From contig CM052362.1 of assembly GCA_028551475.1 (NCBI GenBank), forward strand, positions 24,162,021 to 24,226,020: 64,000 nucleotides of DNA, given 5' to 3'. This stretch comes from Casuarina equisetifolia (lineage: Eukaryota > Streptophyta > Magnoliopsida > Fagales > Casuarinaceae). The notes under the pieces are model-generated. The model was not told the DNA's origin, made no database searches, and was given only the letters and a program-made list of their open reading frames with translations. Below are positions 53,001 through 63,102 of this stretch, in pieces; the stretch's first letter is position 1; each line of letters opens with the position of its first letter. The position numbers were made by a program, and so were the translations under genes.

Positions 53001-53620
53001 GGATTCCATGCAGATCTCTCCATCGTTTTCTCAGGGCCTTCTTTGGCACCAATATTTTCACCAGAATCAGGTACATCCTTATTTTCATCATCAGGCACAT
53101 CCTGTCCATCTTCATCTTTTCTTCCAGAAAGGCGCCGCAGAACACTGGATACCGCAACTGCACTCTTCTCCTTAACGAGGTTGGTAAGTGCCACTGCTTT
53201 CTCTACTACACGCTGTGTCTCTGCATCAAGGTCCAAAGAACGAGTAGAAGTACTTCGGTTAGCTTCCATCCCAGGAACCTCTGTTCCATCAAAGACAGGC
53301 TCTTGTTCCTTCTCCTCCTCAGTAGTTTGATCAGTAGCCTCTTGTGCCTTAGACTTCAAATCCCCATTCTCATCCGTCTTTTCATTCAGATTATCTGAGT
53401 CATTGTCTTCCTTTTCCTCCTGACCTTCAGTTCCATCCTTCTTATCACCCATGTCATCTTGTCGACTATCGTTGTCCAACTTATGAGAATCCTCACTGAT
53501 GTTTAGAGATTCCATCCCCTTTAATTGTTCTCCTTGGTTTTCCTGTTGAAGATCAAGTTTTGTCGCTTCAGTAGTTAGAGAATTTGTTATACTTTTCTCG
53601 GTTGAGTCTTCTTTTGCCAT
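50033..53620 (-). CDS. Glutaredoxin-DEP-DUF547 multidomain protein
   Basis: Six exons, 52445-53620, 52111-52166, 51765-51998, 51383-51674, 50611-50807 and 50033-50186, keep frame for 702 aa. Residues 1-205 are acidic and low-complexity (E/D/K-rich). Residues about 233-318 form a glutaredoxin domain with ILYTRLGCPDC (active-site C244-P-D-C247), AVPKVFFNE (cis-Pro) and GGLSEL. Residues about 345-425 form a DEP domain (RFTHCFLGSEAVDFL, FGRKLASKFFFQHVL). Then DUF547 (about 490-640: REEKLAFFINLYNMMAIHA, YSLSAIQNGILRGN, HFALVCGTRSGP). The tail ends DWSLNC. DEP usually targets membranes or G-protein signalling; DUF547's role is unknown. The start is the only ATG before the acidic tract and follows a leader-intron acceptor near 53640. 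Confidence 0.9.
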
Positions 53621-55120
53621 GATGCGAAAAAGACAAGCCTGAGATCCAGTTCATCAAAACATCGTCCCAGAATTTTGGATGTTCCTGCACTTGAAGATTG
53701 CAACGATTTTGAGCAGTTAATTCAGGCTGCTAGAAACTAAAAAAGACATAAAAAATGCTATTACTTTGCAAAAATATCAGAATATTAAAAATAAAAAAAA
53801 ATAAGCCAATAAAAGACTTGTACACAGACTCATAATATATAAATTGCTATCTGCTTCACCTTAATTTTTGTTGTATAATCATAAATGATATATCACATTC
53901 GGCAGGAATTTAACAAACTTCGGGCATTCATAAAGTAGAAAAAAAGAGGTGGAATGGATCATTTCTATGAGTGCTTGGATAAATCACGTCCGTTCCTGTG
54001 TAATACCATTAAACTGACCCCATCTCATGGTGGCAGTAGATGATAGGATAGCACAAAAAAAAAGTGACCTGATTGCATAGAGTGGTTTTGCCAACCGATA
54101 ATGTAGGAGCTATCACCAAGAATATCCAGGCATACTCAGGAAAAGGTTATAAGATTATGAGGATATAAGAATGGGAAATTGTTTCTGTGGCTTTTCCGGA
54201 AATATGTAAGAGTAACATAGTTCGTCCAAACAAAAAATAGTTGATGCAATATATATTTTATATATCAGAGAAAGAAGACAAGCCCATAAACCACCAACTC
54301 ATCAAGCCAAGAGACAATATGATAACGATATATCTAAAAGTCGGCAAACATACATTTCCTCCATGATCGTATAGAGAAAAAATCGTGCTAGAACACCACC
54401 AAGACTCATACCGCATACACCAACCCGTGGTTTGTGAAATGGTCCTCAGACCAAAATATTTCAAACAGATAAACCCAATCGTACTGCTGACCCAGAAGCC
54501 CACCTAAACATTGGTCATCTAGTGACCCAGTCAATAGCAAACAACCTTAGAGTTTTTCAATCCTCAATTCAAACAGCGAAAGAGTAAGAGATTAACGTTT
54601 GTATCAGTCAAAGACTCAACTGCCACAAGAATAAACGTAGAACCATTGCATTACGCAGATAAAATCTATTTCTTTTTGCATTTGTGAACCAGGAACAAAT
54701 ACAACTAACAACCGATTTTGCCTTGATTCCAACTTCATCGCCGCAACCAAACAGATGTAGAATTCCATCCACATACACAAAGAGCCGCAGATACAAAGTA
54801 ATGAAGATAGAATCTTTAAATCTCAAGAAAAAAGTAGCAACATCAGGATCTTCCAAACGCAATCAAAAACGGAAAAACAGAAGAGAAAGAACACTTACAG
54901 ATCTGAGTGGACAGACACACCAGTTGAAGAAATGAATGCAGAAGAAGATCTGAGGCAATCACTGGATTAGTGATAAATATTTTCAGAGTAACGAGTTCTT
55001 GTCCTCTTTTCAGTTCTTGGATTTGATGTTTTGGCTAAATTGAAACCGGGATGGGAGGAGATTGACGAGCGCGAGAAGCGGGAAGTCCGTGGGCTGAAAA
55101 TAAGAGACTTCGTGACATTT
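53621..55120 (-). other. Leader intron and promoter of the GRX-DEP-DUF547 gene
   Basis: A CTCAG acceptor near 53640 and a donor ATCT|GTAAGTG near 54900 frame a leader intron of about 1.25 kb. The first non-coding exon is about 54901-55080. Sequence up to about 55200 is the likely core promoter. Confidence 0.5.
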
Positions 55121-56570
55121 CCTTTAAATAGGCGTGGTCCAACATGGTATCGTCTACTATAAATTACTTCTCTTTTTCTTTTTTTGTCTATGAACAAAAT
55201 TCGGTTCTCTTAAAACTCGGTGGATGTTCAATCCCGCGCTTATAGAGATTTGTCTCTCCACTCTTTAGTTAGCTATTAATGTGGGAATATAAACTTCTTG
55301 ACATGGATTAGCTTGATTTGGTAGAAAATGACGTAGCAAGATGGTCTAAATTAGAGTATTTAGTAAAGGAGTGTTGTTAATATAAATGCCTTGATTATAT
55401 ATAACTTTATTTCTCTACTTCTTAATGTCTTTAATGTGGAATATAAGCCTTTTTACAAAGTTAATTGTTAAGGTATGAGTTGAAGTTTCTAATTTTATAC
55501 AAGTTTATTTTTTAACTTTTTAATTAACTTATAATATGAAATATTGAACTATTAAGTAATATTATAATTTACGCTATCCATTTCTTTTCATATGAACTAT
55601 GAAAATTTAATGCATATAAAAAGTGACATTACGAGATGATTTAAATCAAACTAATTATTAAGACATGGGTAGAACTTTATAATTATATATGGATATGTAC
55701 CTTCATTTCTTAAGTATGGTTTTAAAATGGAAAATGAGTATCTTTATGTTAATTTATTATTTAAAGAAATAATCATCTAATTGTGTAAAAAAAATATCAA
55801 ATTACAATGTTAATAATATAAAACAACCACTTTCATGATATAATTAATGATAACATATTAATATGAAAAAAAAATAATTTTGTAAAATTAAGACCTTTGT
55901 TTGGTCTGTTTAAAAATGAAGCTGCTACAAAAGATAGGCTTTTCTTTTCCTTTTAAAAGGTGTTTCTTGAGGTGGAATACTGGGATGGGTTTTTCCAGGG
56001 AAGGACTGGGTTTGGCAAGCCGTTAAACTTGTGGGCCCTTTATTGGATAAGCTAACGTTCGAATCCTGACTCCCTCGTCGTGAAAGTTTTTGGCTTAATC
56101 GGTGCAGGCATCTCTCCACTTATGATTCAATCGTGGTGCTCAGTGAATGGTGTTTCGTGAAAAATAGTACATATCAAGTACTATGAACGTTGCTTGTGAT
56201 GCTACAAATATCAAAAGGTAGGAAAATGAAAATAATAGTTATATGGTTAACATCTTAACATGATGTCTTTATTATAAGAGATAGAATGTCCCCTGTAAAG
56301 AACTTATAATCAAAGTAACATATAAGGAAATATATACTCATGACATGAAGTTCATACTCAATGGACTTCATTTCTTTCATGTCAAGAAACAAATGAAACG
56401 ATCTAGTTATATAAGGGAGTTTGATTACTCTTTTCATTAGGTTAATCTTTAGAAAGGAAATCTAAGCTTGTGTTAAAATAATACAATAAAGATTTCAAAT
56501 TGTTTACTTTCTACTTGAAAGTCCTCAATGATAAGAAAAAAATATCATCTATTTTAGGGGTAAGTTTTTT
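55121..56570. other. AT-rich intergenic DNA with decayed repeats
   Basis: 55230-55640 contains phrases typical of degenerate plant LTR/TRIM ends ('cttaatgtctttaatgtgga', 'tgacatgg'). 55917-56170 is less AT-rich and includes a tRNA-like stretch (separate entry). No gene is supported. Confidence 0.4.
55998..56074 (+). mobile_element. tRNA-like sequence, possible SINE head
   Basis: A B-box-like GTTCGAATCC (56057-56066) lies about 45 bp after an A-box-like TGGCAAGCCG (56013-56022). The ends GGGA and TCCC could pair, giving a 77-nt tRNA-sized unit. No clear cloverleaf or anticodon could be drawn. A tRNA-derived SINE with a tail running to about 56165, or a tRNA pseudogene, are both possible. Confidence 0.3.
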
Positions 56571-56967
56571 TTTTTTTTAATAGAAATGTGCTTTAATACC
56601 CAAAAGTAAATGTACAATAGTCGCTGAAAGAAGGGGAACAAATATGTACAGTATATAAGACAAGTGAAAATGATAATTTACTTGGCGTAGAGTACCTCTT
56701 CACAATTTACATGCCTAGACAACTGTTGATTTTCGTATCTAATACACTATACATTTGTAAAGGACGCCTTCCTACAGTTCTTCGCGTTCCTGATGGACGG
56801 TAACACCGCATTGTTTCCAAGAAACGCCACAAGGAAAATCTTCTGGATGAATGAAGTGAATTGGAACACAAGAATTTTTCTTTCTTCCCTTCCGAGTCCA
56901 AAACTATATGTAAAGCAGAGATGGCAGGGTTCCAGGAGGGCATTCAGGCAGATCAATCTGCCTCGGA

Positions 56968-58830
56968 TTAACTTGACGGCAAGCAGTGCTCAGATAAAGG
57001 CTCCATATCCCACTCAATATTTCCACATTCAGTGAGAACTGTTGCCAAGATGTGATCGTCCACCTGAATACCTTCAGCTTTCATCCGATACATAAGCTTC
57101 AAAGCCTCTTGGCAGTGGCCATTCTTTGCGTAACCAACAATCATAGCCTTCCAAGCAACTAAATTCCGATCTGGCATGCTATCAAAGACTTGCAACGCCT
57201 CTGATACATATCCACATTTTGAATACATATAAATTAGTGCACTACCAACAAAAACATTACACAATGCAGGGGTCTTGTTTGCATAGGAATGAATTGATTT
57301 CCCTTGAAGGATGGCCTCAAGATTCGCACATGCTTTCAGAGCTGATGAATATGTGAAAGAATTAGGATTCACGCCTTCCTCCATCATTTCCTTCAAGAAC
57401 TTAAGAGCCTCAGATTCATGCCCAAGCTGTGCACTACCAGAAATTATGGCAGTCCATGACACAACATCTCTAAGAGGCATCTGTTGGAGGACCTTGAAGG
57501 CATGAAGGTACCTTGCACATTTACAGTAGAACCACACTAGAGTGCTTCCTATGTGTATGTTGGTTTCAATCGAGTTCTTGATTATTTGTGCATGAAGTTC
57601 TCTGCCCAACCGTGAAGCCTCAATAGAGCCACAAGCCCTGAGAACACTGACTATCGTCAAGTTGTTAGCATATATATTTCGTCTCTTCATCACCCTAAAG
57701 AGTCTTATAGCCTCCTCGCCAAGTCCATTTCGAGCATATCCAGCTATAAATGATGTCCAAGTAACCGTGTTTCTATGCCTCATTTTATTGAAGACTTCTC
57801 TCGAATCTACCATTTCCCCACATTTTGCATACATATCGACAAGGGAAGTCCCAACAAAAACATCGTTCTTATACATTTTCTTCACTATAGCCCCGTGTAA
57901 CTGTCTCCCAAATCTTAATACCTTCTCCTCTCCACAGGCCTTCAGAACGGCACACACGGTAAACTCGTTAGGGGAGAACCCAGTACTTAACATTCGTGAG
58001 AACAGTATAAAGGCCTCTTTTTCATGCCCTTGTTGTGAACAAGCAGTGATCATAGTCGTCCAACAAACTACGTCCTGCTCTGGCATCTGATCAAATGCCC
58101 GAAATGCACTTTGCATCTCCATACATTGTGCATAGAAGTAAACAATGGCGCTGTCCGTAATCAAGTTCCTTGAGCCTCCTTTAACAATACAAGCATGAAC
58201 TTGACTCCCCAGCTCAAAATCCGATCTCCTACTACACAAATTCAGTACACACACAAACATATTCTCATTTGTTCGGATCCCATTTTCAATAGAATCCTCG
58301 AACAGCCTCAGAGCCTCAACATCCAAACCCACGTCCAAATAGCCATTAATCACCGCAGTCCAAGTAACAACGTTTTTGTTTGGCATTTTATCGAACACCT
58401 TACGGGCCTCACCTAACTTCTCGAATCCTGCATAAGTACTAATCAAGTTATTGCCTACATACACGACTGAATCCAGCGAATATTTCACAATAATCGTATG
58501 TATCCTTCTAACTTCTTTCAAACTACGACACGACCGAAGCCACAAAGCGAGGCTTTTATGACAGAGCCACCGCCTCTCCGCTTCATAATCCGGAAAATCC
58601 GCATCTGGGTTCTCTTGGGAGCCAGATACAAAATTTGGGTTCTGACAGTGGGATGTTGAATTCCGACGTTCGCGACAAAACCAAGGCCAACTCCTGCCAC
58701 TCCCGAAATGCTTATTATCCCTTGACCTTGAACTCTTCCTTTGTGCTGAAGATTGCGATGGCTGAGATGAGAAGACTGAAGGTGGTTGAGAAGGAGAGAA
58801 CCGTGGCAAGAGACAAGCCGCCGAGAGCAT
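56968..58830 (-). CDS. PLS-class pentatricopeptide repeat protein, At4g18520 (PDM1/SEL1)-like
   Basis: Intronless frame of 620 aa, as usual for plant PPR genes. Residues 1-60 are Ser/Arg-rich (MLSAACLLPRFSPSQPPSVF start) and look like a plastid transit peptide. From about residue 95 on, 10-12 P, L and S motifs follow in series: VVTWTAVINGYL, VVCWTTMITACSQQGHE, FVGTSLVDMYAKCGEM, VVSWTAIISGSAQLG, NLVAWKAMIVGYAKNGH. The protein stops soon after the last motif with no E or DYW domain, so it binds RNA but lacks its own deaminase. The architecture and length fit At4g18520 (PDM1/SEL1), a chloroplast factor in accD RNA editing/processing; that orthology is by memory only. About 56570-56967 is probably 3' UTR. 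Confidence 0.88.
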   Translation of the reverse strand: MLSAACLLPRFSPSQPPSVFSSQPSQSSAQRKSSRSRDNKHFGSGRSWPWFCRERRNSTSHCQNPNFVSGSQENPDADFPDYEAERRWLCHKSLALWLRSCRSLKEVRRIHTIIVKYSLDSVVYVGNNLISTYAGFEKLGEARKVFDKMPNKNVVTWTAVINGYLDVGLDVEALRLFEDSIENGIRTNENMFVCVLNLCSRRSDFELGSQVHACIVKGGSRNLITDSAIVYFYAQCMEMQSAFRAFDQMPEQDVVCWTTMITACSQQGHEKEAFILFSRMLSTGFSPNEFTVCAVLKACGEEKVLRFGRQLHGAIVKKMYKNDVFVGTSLVDMYAKCGEMVDSREVFNKMRHRNTVTWTSFIAGYARNGLGEEAIRLFRVMKRRNIYANNLTIVSVLRACGSIEASRLGRELHAQIIKNSIETNIHIGSTLVWFYCKCARYLHAFKVLQQMPLRDVVSWTAIISGSAQLGHESEALKFLKEMMEEGVNPNSFTYSSALKACANLEAILQGKSIHSYANKTPALCNVFVGSALIYMYSKCGYVSEALQVFDSMPDRNLVAWKAMIVGYAKNGHCQEALKLMYRMKAEGIQVDDHILATVLTECGNIEWDMEPLSEHCLPSS

Positions 58831-59564
58831 CGCCTACTTTCCTCTGAACTCCCGCGAAAGTTTGAAGAGTAGGGGAAGCCGTTCGTAGAACTTCCCTCCA
58901 TTAACGTCCACATTTAAAAGCTAATCACTATTCTGCCATACGACAGCGTTTATTTAATTATTTTTCACATCATTTTTCTGAATTTTTTGAAATTTTATTC
59001 CACTTTCCTTTTTCTCTATTGAAATTGATTGCAAAGATTATAAAGTATTTCCTGAAATAATTATTTGTTACAGTGTAGAAGTCCAATTCCACGTTACTAA
59101 GATATAGAATTGTATGTGGTTTTTTTTTTTTTTTTAAATTTTTTTAAGTGAATTTGAGCCCTGCTTACGCAATATTAAAATTTAATTTTTTTAATACTTT
59201 TATAAATTTGGGTAAAGTCCATTTATGCTAATTTAGTGTAAACGCCCAAATTTAGTCTTTCTACTAGTAAAGGATTGAATTATTTTTGAAACTAAATTAG
59301 ATCATACGTTAAGAAAAGGAATTATCTATATCTATAAGTTACATTATTACTATTTCTTACATAAAAAGTTTATTGTAATATATTAGACGAAAATTTAGAA
59401 CAGAGCCGTTGATGCAAAATATCGGGGTCGTGTCCGTGTTTCGTCCGATGAAACTCGAACCTTCTGCGTTTCGTTGATTGTTCCCTGTAAAACCCTAAAC
59501 CCCCCGAAAAGAATCCCAATTATTCTCACTGCAATTTTCCATTTCTCACTACCTCATAGCATCC
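58831..59564. promoter_or_regulatory. Bidirectional promoter region between the PPR and At4g37920-like genes
   Basis: Two plastid-protein genes diverge from this 734-bp gap. The middle (58930-59400) is AT-rich with poly-T runs. The right 150 bp form a C-rich leader ('aaaccctaaaccccccg', at about 59490) ahead of the ATG at 59565. The AAACCCTAA word is a telo-box, typical of promoters of plastid and ribosomal protein genes. Confidence 0.5.
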
Positions 59565-60256
59565 ATGGAATTCACTTCTTCGTCTCTCCAAACTTCTTGT
59601 TCTCTCCCGGTAAGAACCCCCACCGTCGCCACCAGAGCGCCATCTATCTGTTGGTTCAGAAGCTCGACTCCATCTTCCCTTTCTTCCTCTTCCAGAATCA
59701 GAGGTAAAATATCTAATCGCTAGTGCTCCAGGAGCCTTCTGGCTTTCACTCTACTTTTCGGGTTTGTTGTAATCGGTCGTCATTTTTGCCCAGATTGTCG
59801 GTTGGTGATTAATCCGCTCAGGCGGCGTCGTCCCTCCGTTGCTGCTGTTGTGGGTGATACAACTGCTACACGAAATTTCTCTAGTGGAGGACAAGAGTTA
59901 TCGGTTTCTGGTTCTTCTAGTCCTGTGCCGGTTCAAGACGAGGAGGATGGCGTCGGGGGCGTGGATGACAGTAAAATGGTCCGCATATGTGACAAGTTGA
60001 TCCCGGTTTTCATGGTTGACAAGCCCACTCCGACCGAATGGAGAAGGTTGTTGGTTTTCAGCAAGGAGTGGAGCAATATACGGCCGCATTTCTACAAACG
60101 TTGTCAGGATCGAGCGGATATGGAGGATGATCCAGGAATGAAGCACAGGCTGCTCCGTTTTGGAAGGAGGCTGAAAGAGGTGATCTTTGTAACTTGCAAA
60201 TTTAACCTTTCGAGAGCAGAGATAATTGGTTAGGTGGTCATAATACGACCTTATAT

Positions 60257-60312
<56 letters not shown>

Positions 60313-62033
60313 TATTTTATAGCTTTAAGAATGTTTGATCATGTATGAGGAGTAGAGTGTGTTTTCAACAACTAGACATGGAGATGTTTGCATTCCTCCC
60401 ATATTTATTGATGGTAACCATACATTTTTGTTAGTCATGTTGTGAGGGGGGAAAAGGTTGGTCTGCGATTGCTTTTTCTTTCAGGGATGGATGTTGCTAT
60501 GATTTCTGGGTTTGAATGTCTGTTGTTATATGGCAATTTATTGGATCATTGTTTTCCACAGATTGATGAAGATGTTCAAAGACAAGATGAACTTCTTCAA
60601 GTGATAAGAGAATCACCAGATGTTAGTGAAGTTGTTGCCAAGCGTCGTAAAGATTTTACAAATGAATTTTTCGTGCATCTTCACACGGTAGCTGAATCCC
60701 ATTACAACAATCCAACAGAGCGAGAGGGTGAGAATGAGTAAACTCAGTTGTTTGAGGCGTTACTCAATCAGATTTTACAAACAAATGGAAATGAATCAAT
60801 TTTGGCTTAATTTTCCTGATACATGCTTAATAGGACTGTTTTTTTCGTCTATTTGTCATATATATACTGGAGAATAAAGCCATCACATACTTTCTGTTTC
60901 ACTGCTGTAGCTATTCGAATTTAGCATCTGTTTCACTAGGCCTATACAACTGACCTGAACTGACATTGTGTCAAGAACTTTCAATCTTAGATAACTGCGT
61001 AACACATCATGGATAGCTCTGATAATATTTATCCGTTTCCGTATGCTTAGCTCTGGCAAAGCTTGGGAATATGTGTTTGGCTGCTGTACAAGCATATGAC
61101 GGAGCAACTGAAAGCATGGAAGCACTAAATGCTGCACAGTTGAAATTCCAAGATATCCTCAATTCTCCTACGTTAGATGTTGCTTGCAAGAAGATAGACG
61201 ATTTGGCTCAGAAAAATCAACTTGATTCAGCGTTGGTGTTGATGATCAGTAAAGCTTGGTCTGCTGCCAAGGAGACGAGCATGACAAAAGACGAGGTGAT
61301 CTAGTTGCTGGTTTAGAAAACACCTATTGCTGTCTATGTTCATACACATGGTGCTGCAATTTTGATGCTAGGAACATAAGAAGACTTCGATGAATTGTAC
61401 CAAGTCAAAGAACATAGATAGAATCAAACTAAGCCATATAGCATGTGGAAACTCTTTTATCAATCATAAAATTATAGTTTTACATTCAATTGCTGCTATG
61501 AACAAGATTTTGTGCCTTAAGTTGTGGTGTGTCAACATGTTTTCTCTCTTTCATTACAGGTAAAAGATGTAATGTATCATTTGTACAAGACAGCCACGGG
61601 TAATCTTCAGAGGCTTGTGCCAAAAGAGATTCGAATAGTTAAATACCTTCTCAAAATTGAGGATCCTGAGGAGCTGCTGTGTGCCCTGGAAGATGCATTT
61701 ACCCCTGGAGAAGAACTTGAAGGAACGGATGTAGACAGCGTTTACACGTATGCATTGATGCTTATCTGCAACATTTTTCCTTTTTCGCTTGGCAATTTAA
61801 TGATTCATCTGCTACGGTTGTCTGAGGCTCTTTTTTTTTTTTTTGGGTTCTTTTTGCTTGTATATATTTTCAGGACGCCAGAGAATCTGCATTTGATGAT
61901 GAAGGCTGTCGTTGATGCTTACCATTTCAGCGGGGAAGGGACTCTTTTAAGGCAAGCAAGGGATCTAATGAACCCTAAGATCGTTATGAAATTGGAGGAA
62001 CTCATGAAGATAGTTAAAGATAAATTCATGTGA
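59565..62033 (+). CDS. Chloroplast protein of the At4g37920 family
   Basis: Six exons, 59565-59703, 59794-60179, 60562-60727, 61051-61295, 61560-61747 and 61874-62033, join in frame to 427 aa, the length I recall for the Arabidopsis protein. The N-terminus (MEFTSSSLQTSCSLPVRTP, then Ser/Thr/Arg-rich to about residue 45) is a chloroplast transit peptide. The mature part is mostly helical: KMVRICDKLIPVFMVDKPTP, EWRRLLVFSKEWSNIRPHFY, KDVMYHLYKTATGNLQRLVP, KEIRIVKYLLKIEDPEELL, ending EELMKIVKDKFM. There is no catalytic motif I can name; some databases call it endoribonuclease E-like, which I cannot support from sequence. The first exon was chosen because it supplies a transit peptide and the correct phase into CRLVINPLRRRR. 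Confidence 0.88.
60260..60312. repeat. Compound (CA)21(TA)5-6 microsatellite in intron 2
   Basis: A perfect CA run (60260-60301) passes directly into an AT run (60301-60312) inside the second intron of the At4g37920-like gene. It is probably length-variable between individuals and a useful marker. Confidence 0.95.
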
Positions 62034-62670
62034 CTTGGAGCTTAGCTTTTTCTGGTTATGTTATTAGAAATTTGGAAAAACCACAGTTTCGAAGCTACAG
62101 ATATTGGGTAGGTTTTCTTAATAATTTGATAGGTGATGCTGTAGATTTTGTGATGTATAATGAAAGGACATTTCACAGAGGACCAAATTCTTTCTTGCAA
62201 ATTATTTTGTTGCAAGTTCGGATGAATATTTATTGAATTAAGCATGCCCGAGCTTTGTAAAGCCCGCTTTGTTTTTCGATACATTCTGCACAAGATTGCT
62301 GAGAAATTAAGAATGAAACATGTGTGTTTATCTTAAAGATGATTTTTAAGGTATTCTTTAAATAAGATGAAATCTTTTTTATACTATTATAAGCTTTGTT
62401 TTGGGTAATTAAGAATCTGACTTAAGTTGTGAGCATGTGCAGTCTAAAACTGTCCATTTAAATTGGTCCGAGGATGGTTTTGCACATATGAAATGTCCAT
62501 GAGGGCCCTACGTTCCACGTGAACCCCTTTATACCTTTGCTGGTCGGAGCACTTGCTTTGATTCCGAGACATATGTTAAATGTTTATTTGCAATGTTATT
62601 GGCCGGAATCGCAAAGATTACGCAACCGTGTAATTGTTGCTCAAGTTAAAGCGCTTTTCTTCAACACGCC
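62034..62670. other. 3' UTR and intergenic spacer
   Basis: About 62034-62330 is probably 3' UTR of the plastid-protein gene ('gaatgaaacatg' near the end). 62460-62670 becomes GC-richer (with 'ttccacgtgaacc') and is the promoter of the next gene. Nothing else is seen. Confidence 0.5.
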
Positions 62671-62671
62671 C

Positions 62672-62839
62672 ACTATAAAAGCCTCTGAAAATCCGAAACA
62701 CCCCCCATTTCGAAGTCGTAACGCGGAATTATCTGTGATTTCAAAATTTTTGCGCGTACACACGCAACCCTAGGCTGGATTTTGCGACTCCCGAGGTGGA
62801 GAGGATCTGCGGCAGCTCTCCGGTCGTCGTCGACTTCCG
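62672..62839 (+). promoter_or_regulatory. TATA box and 5' UTR exon of the ATG14-like gene
   Basis: ACTATAAAAG at 62672-62681 is a good TATA box. A GC-rich leader follows and ends at a strong donor, TTCCG|GTGAGTG, at 62839. The leader resumes after a T-rich TTTTAG acceptor at 63056, shortly before the ATG at 63103. A CACGTG box lies at about 62516-62521. Confidence 0.6.
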
Positions 62840-63102
62840 GTGAGTGTTTTTCCTGAAGAAGGAGAAATGATGTCATTTCTTGAATTGATTTAAAGATGGA
62901 AAGGAGTGGGGTTCGTTGATTTGGTTAATTGTTGTTGGAATGGTCGAGGATTTAGTTCTCGTTTTGTTGCTGGGAAAAAAGATTTGAAACAACGTTTTAA
63001 ATAGATCGTTATCTTCCTTCCAGCTGCCTTTTATTTATCTTGTATTTATTTTTTAGTTGTTGCGATTAGAGATTCGTGAATTTTGTTTGCTGGTACCAGA
63101 CG

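Noticed and set aside
57311-58847. Several plus-strand frames of 64-142 codons.
   Set aside because: They are shadows of the PPR gene on the minus strand.
62030-62293. Open frames on both strands just after the At4g37920-like stop codon.
   Set aside because: They lie in its 3' UTR, with no conserved motif and no promoter.
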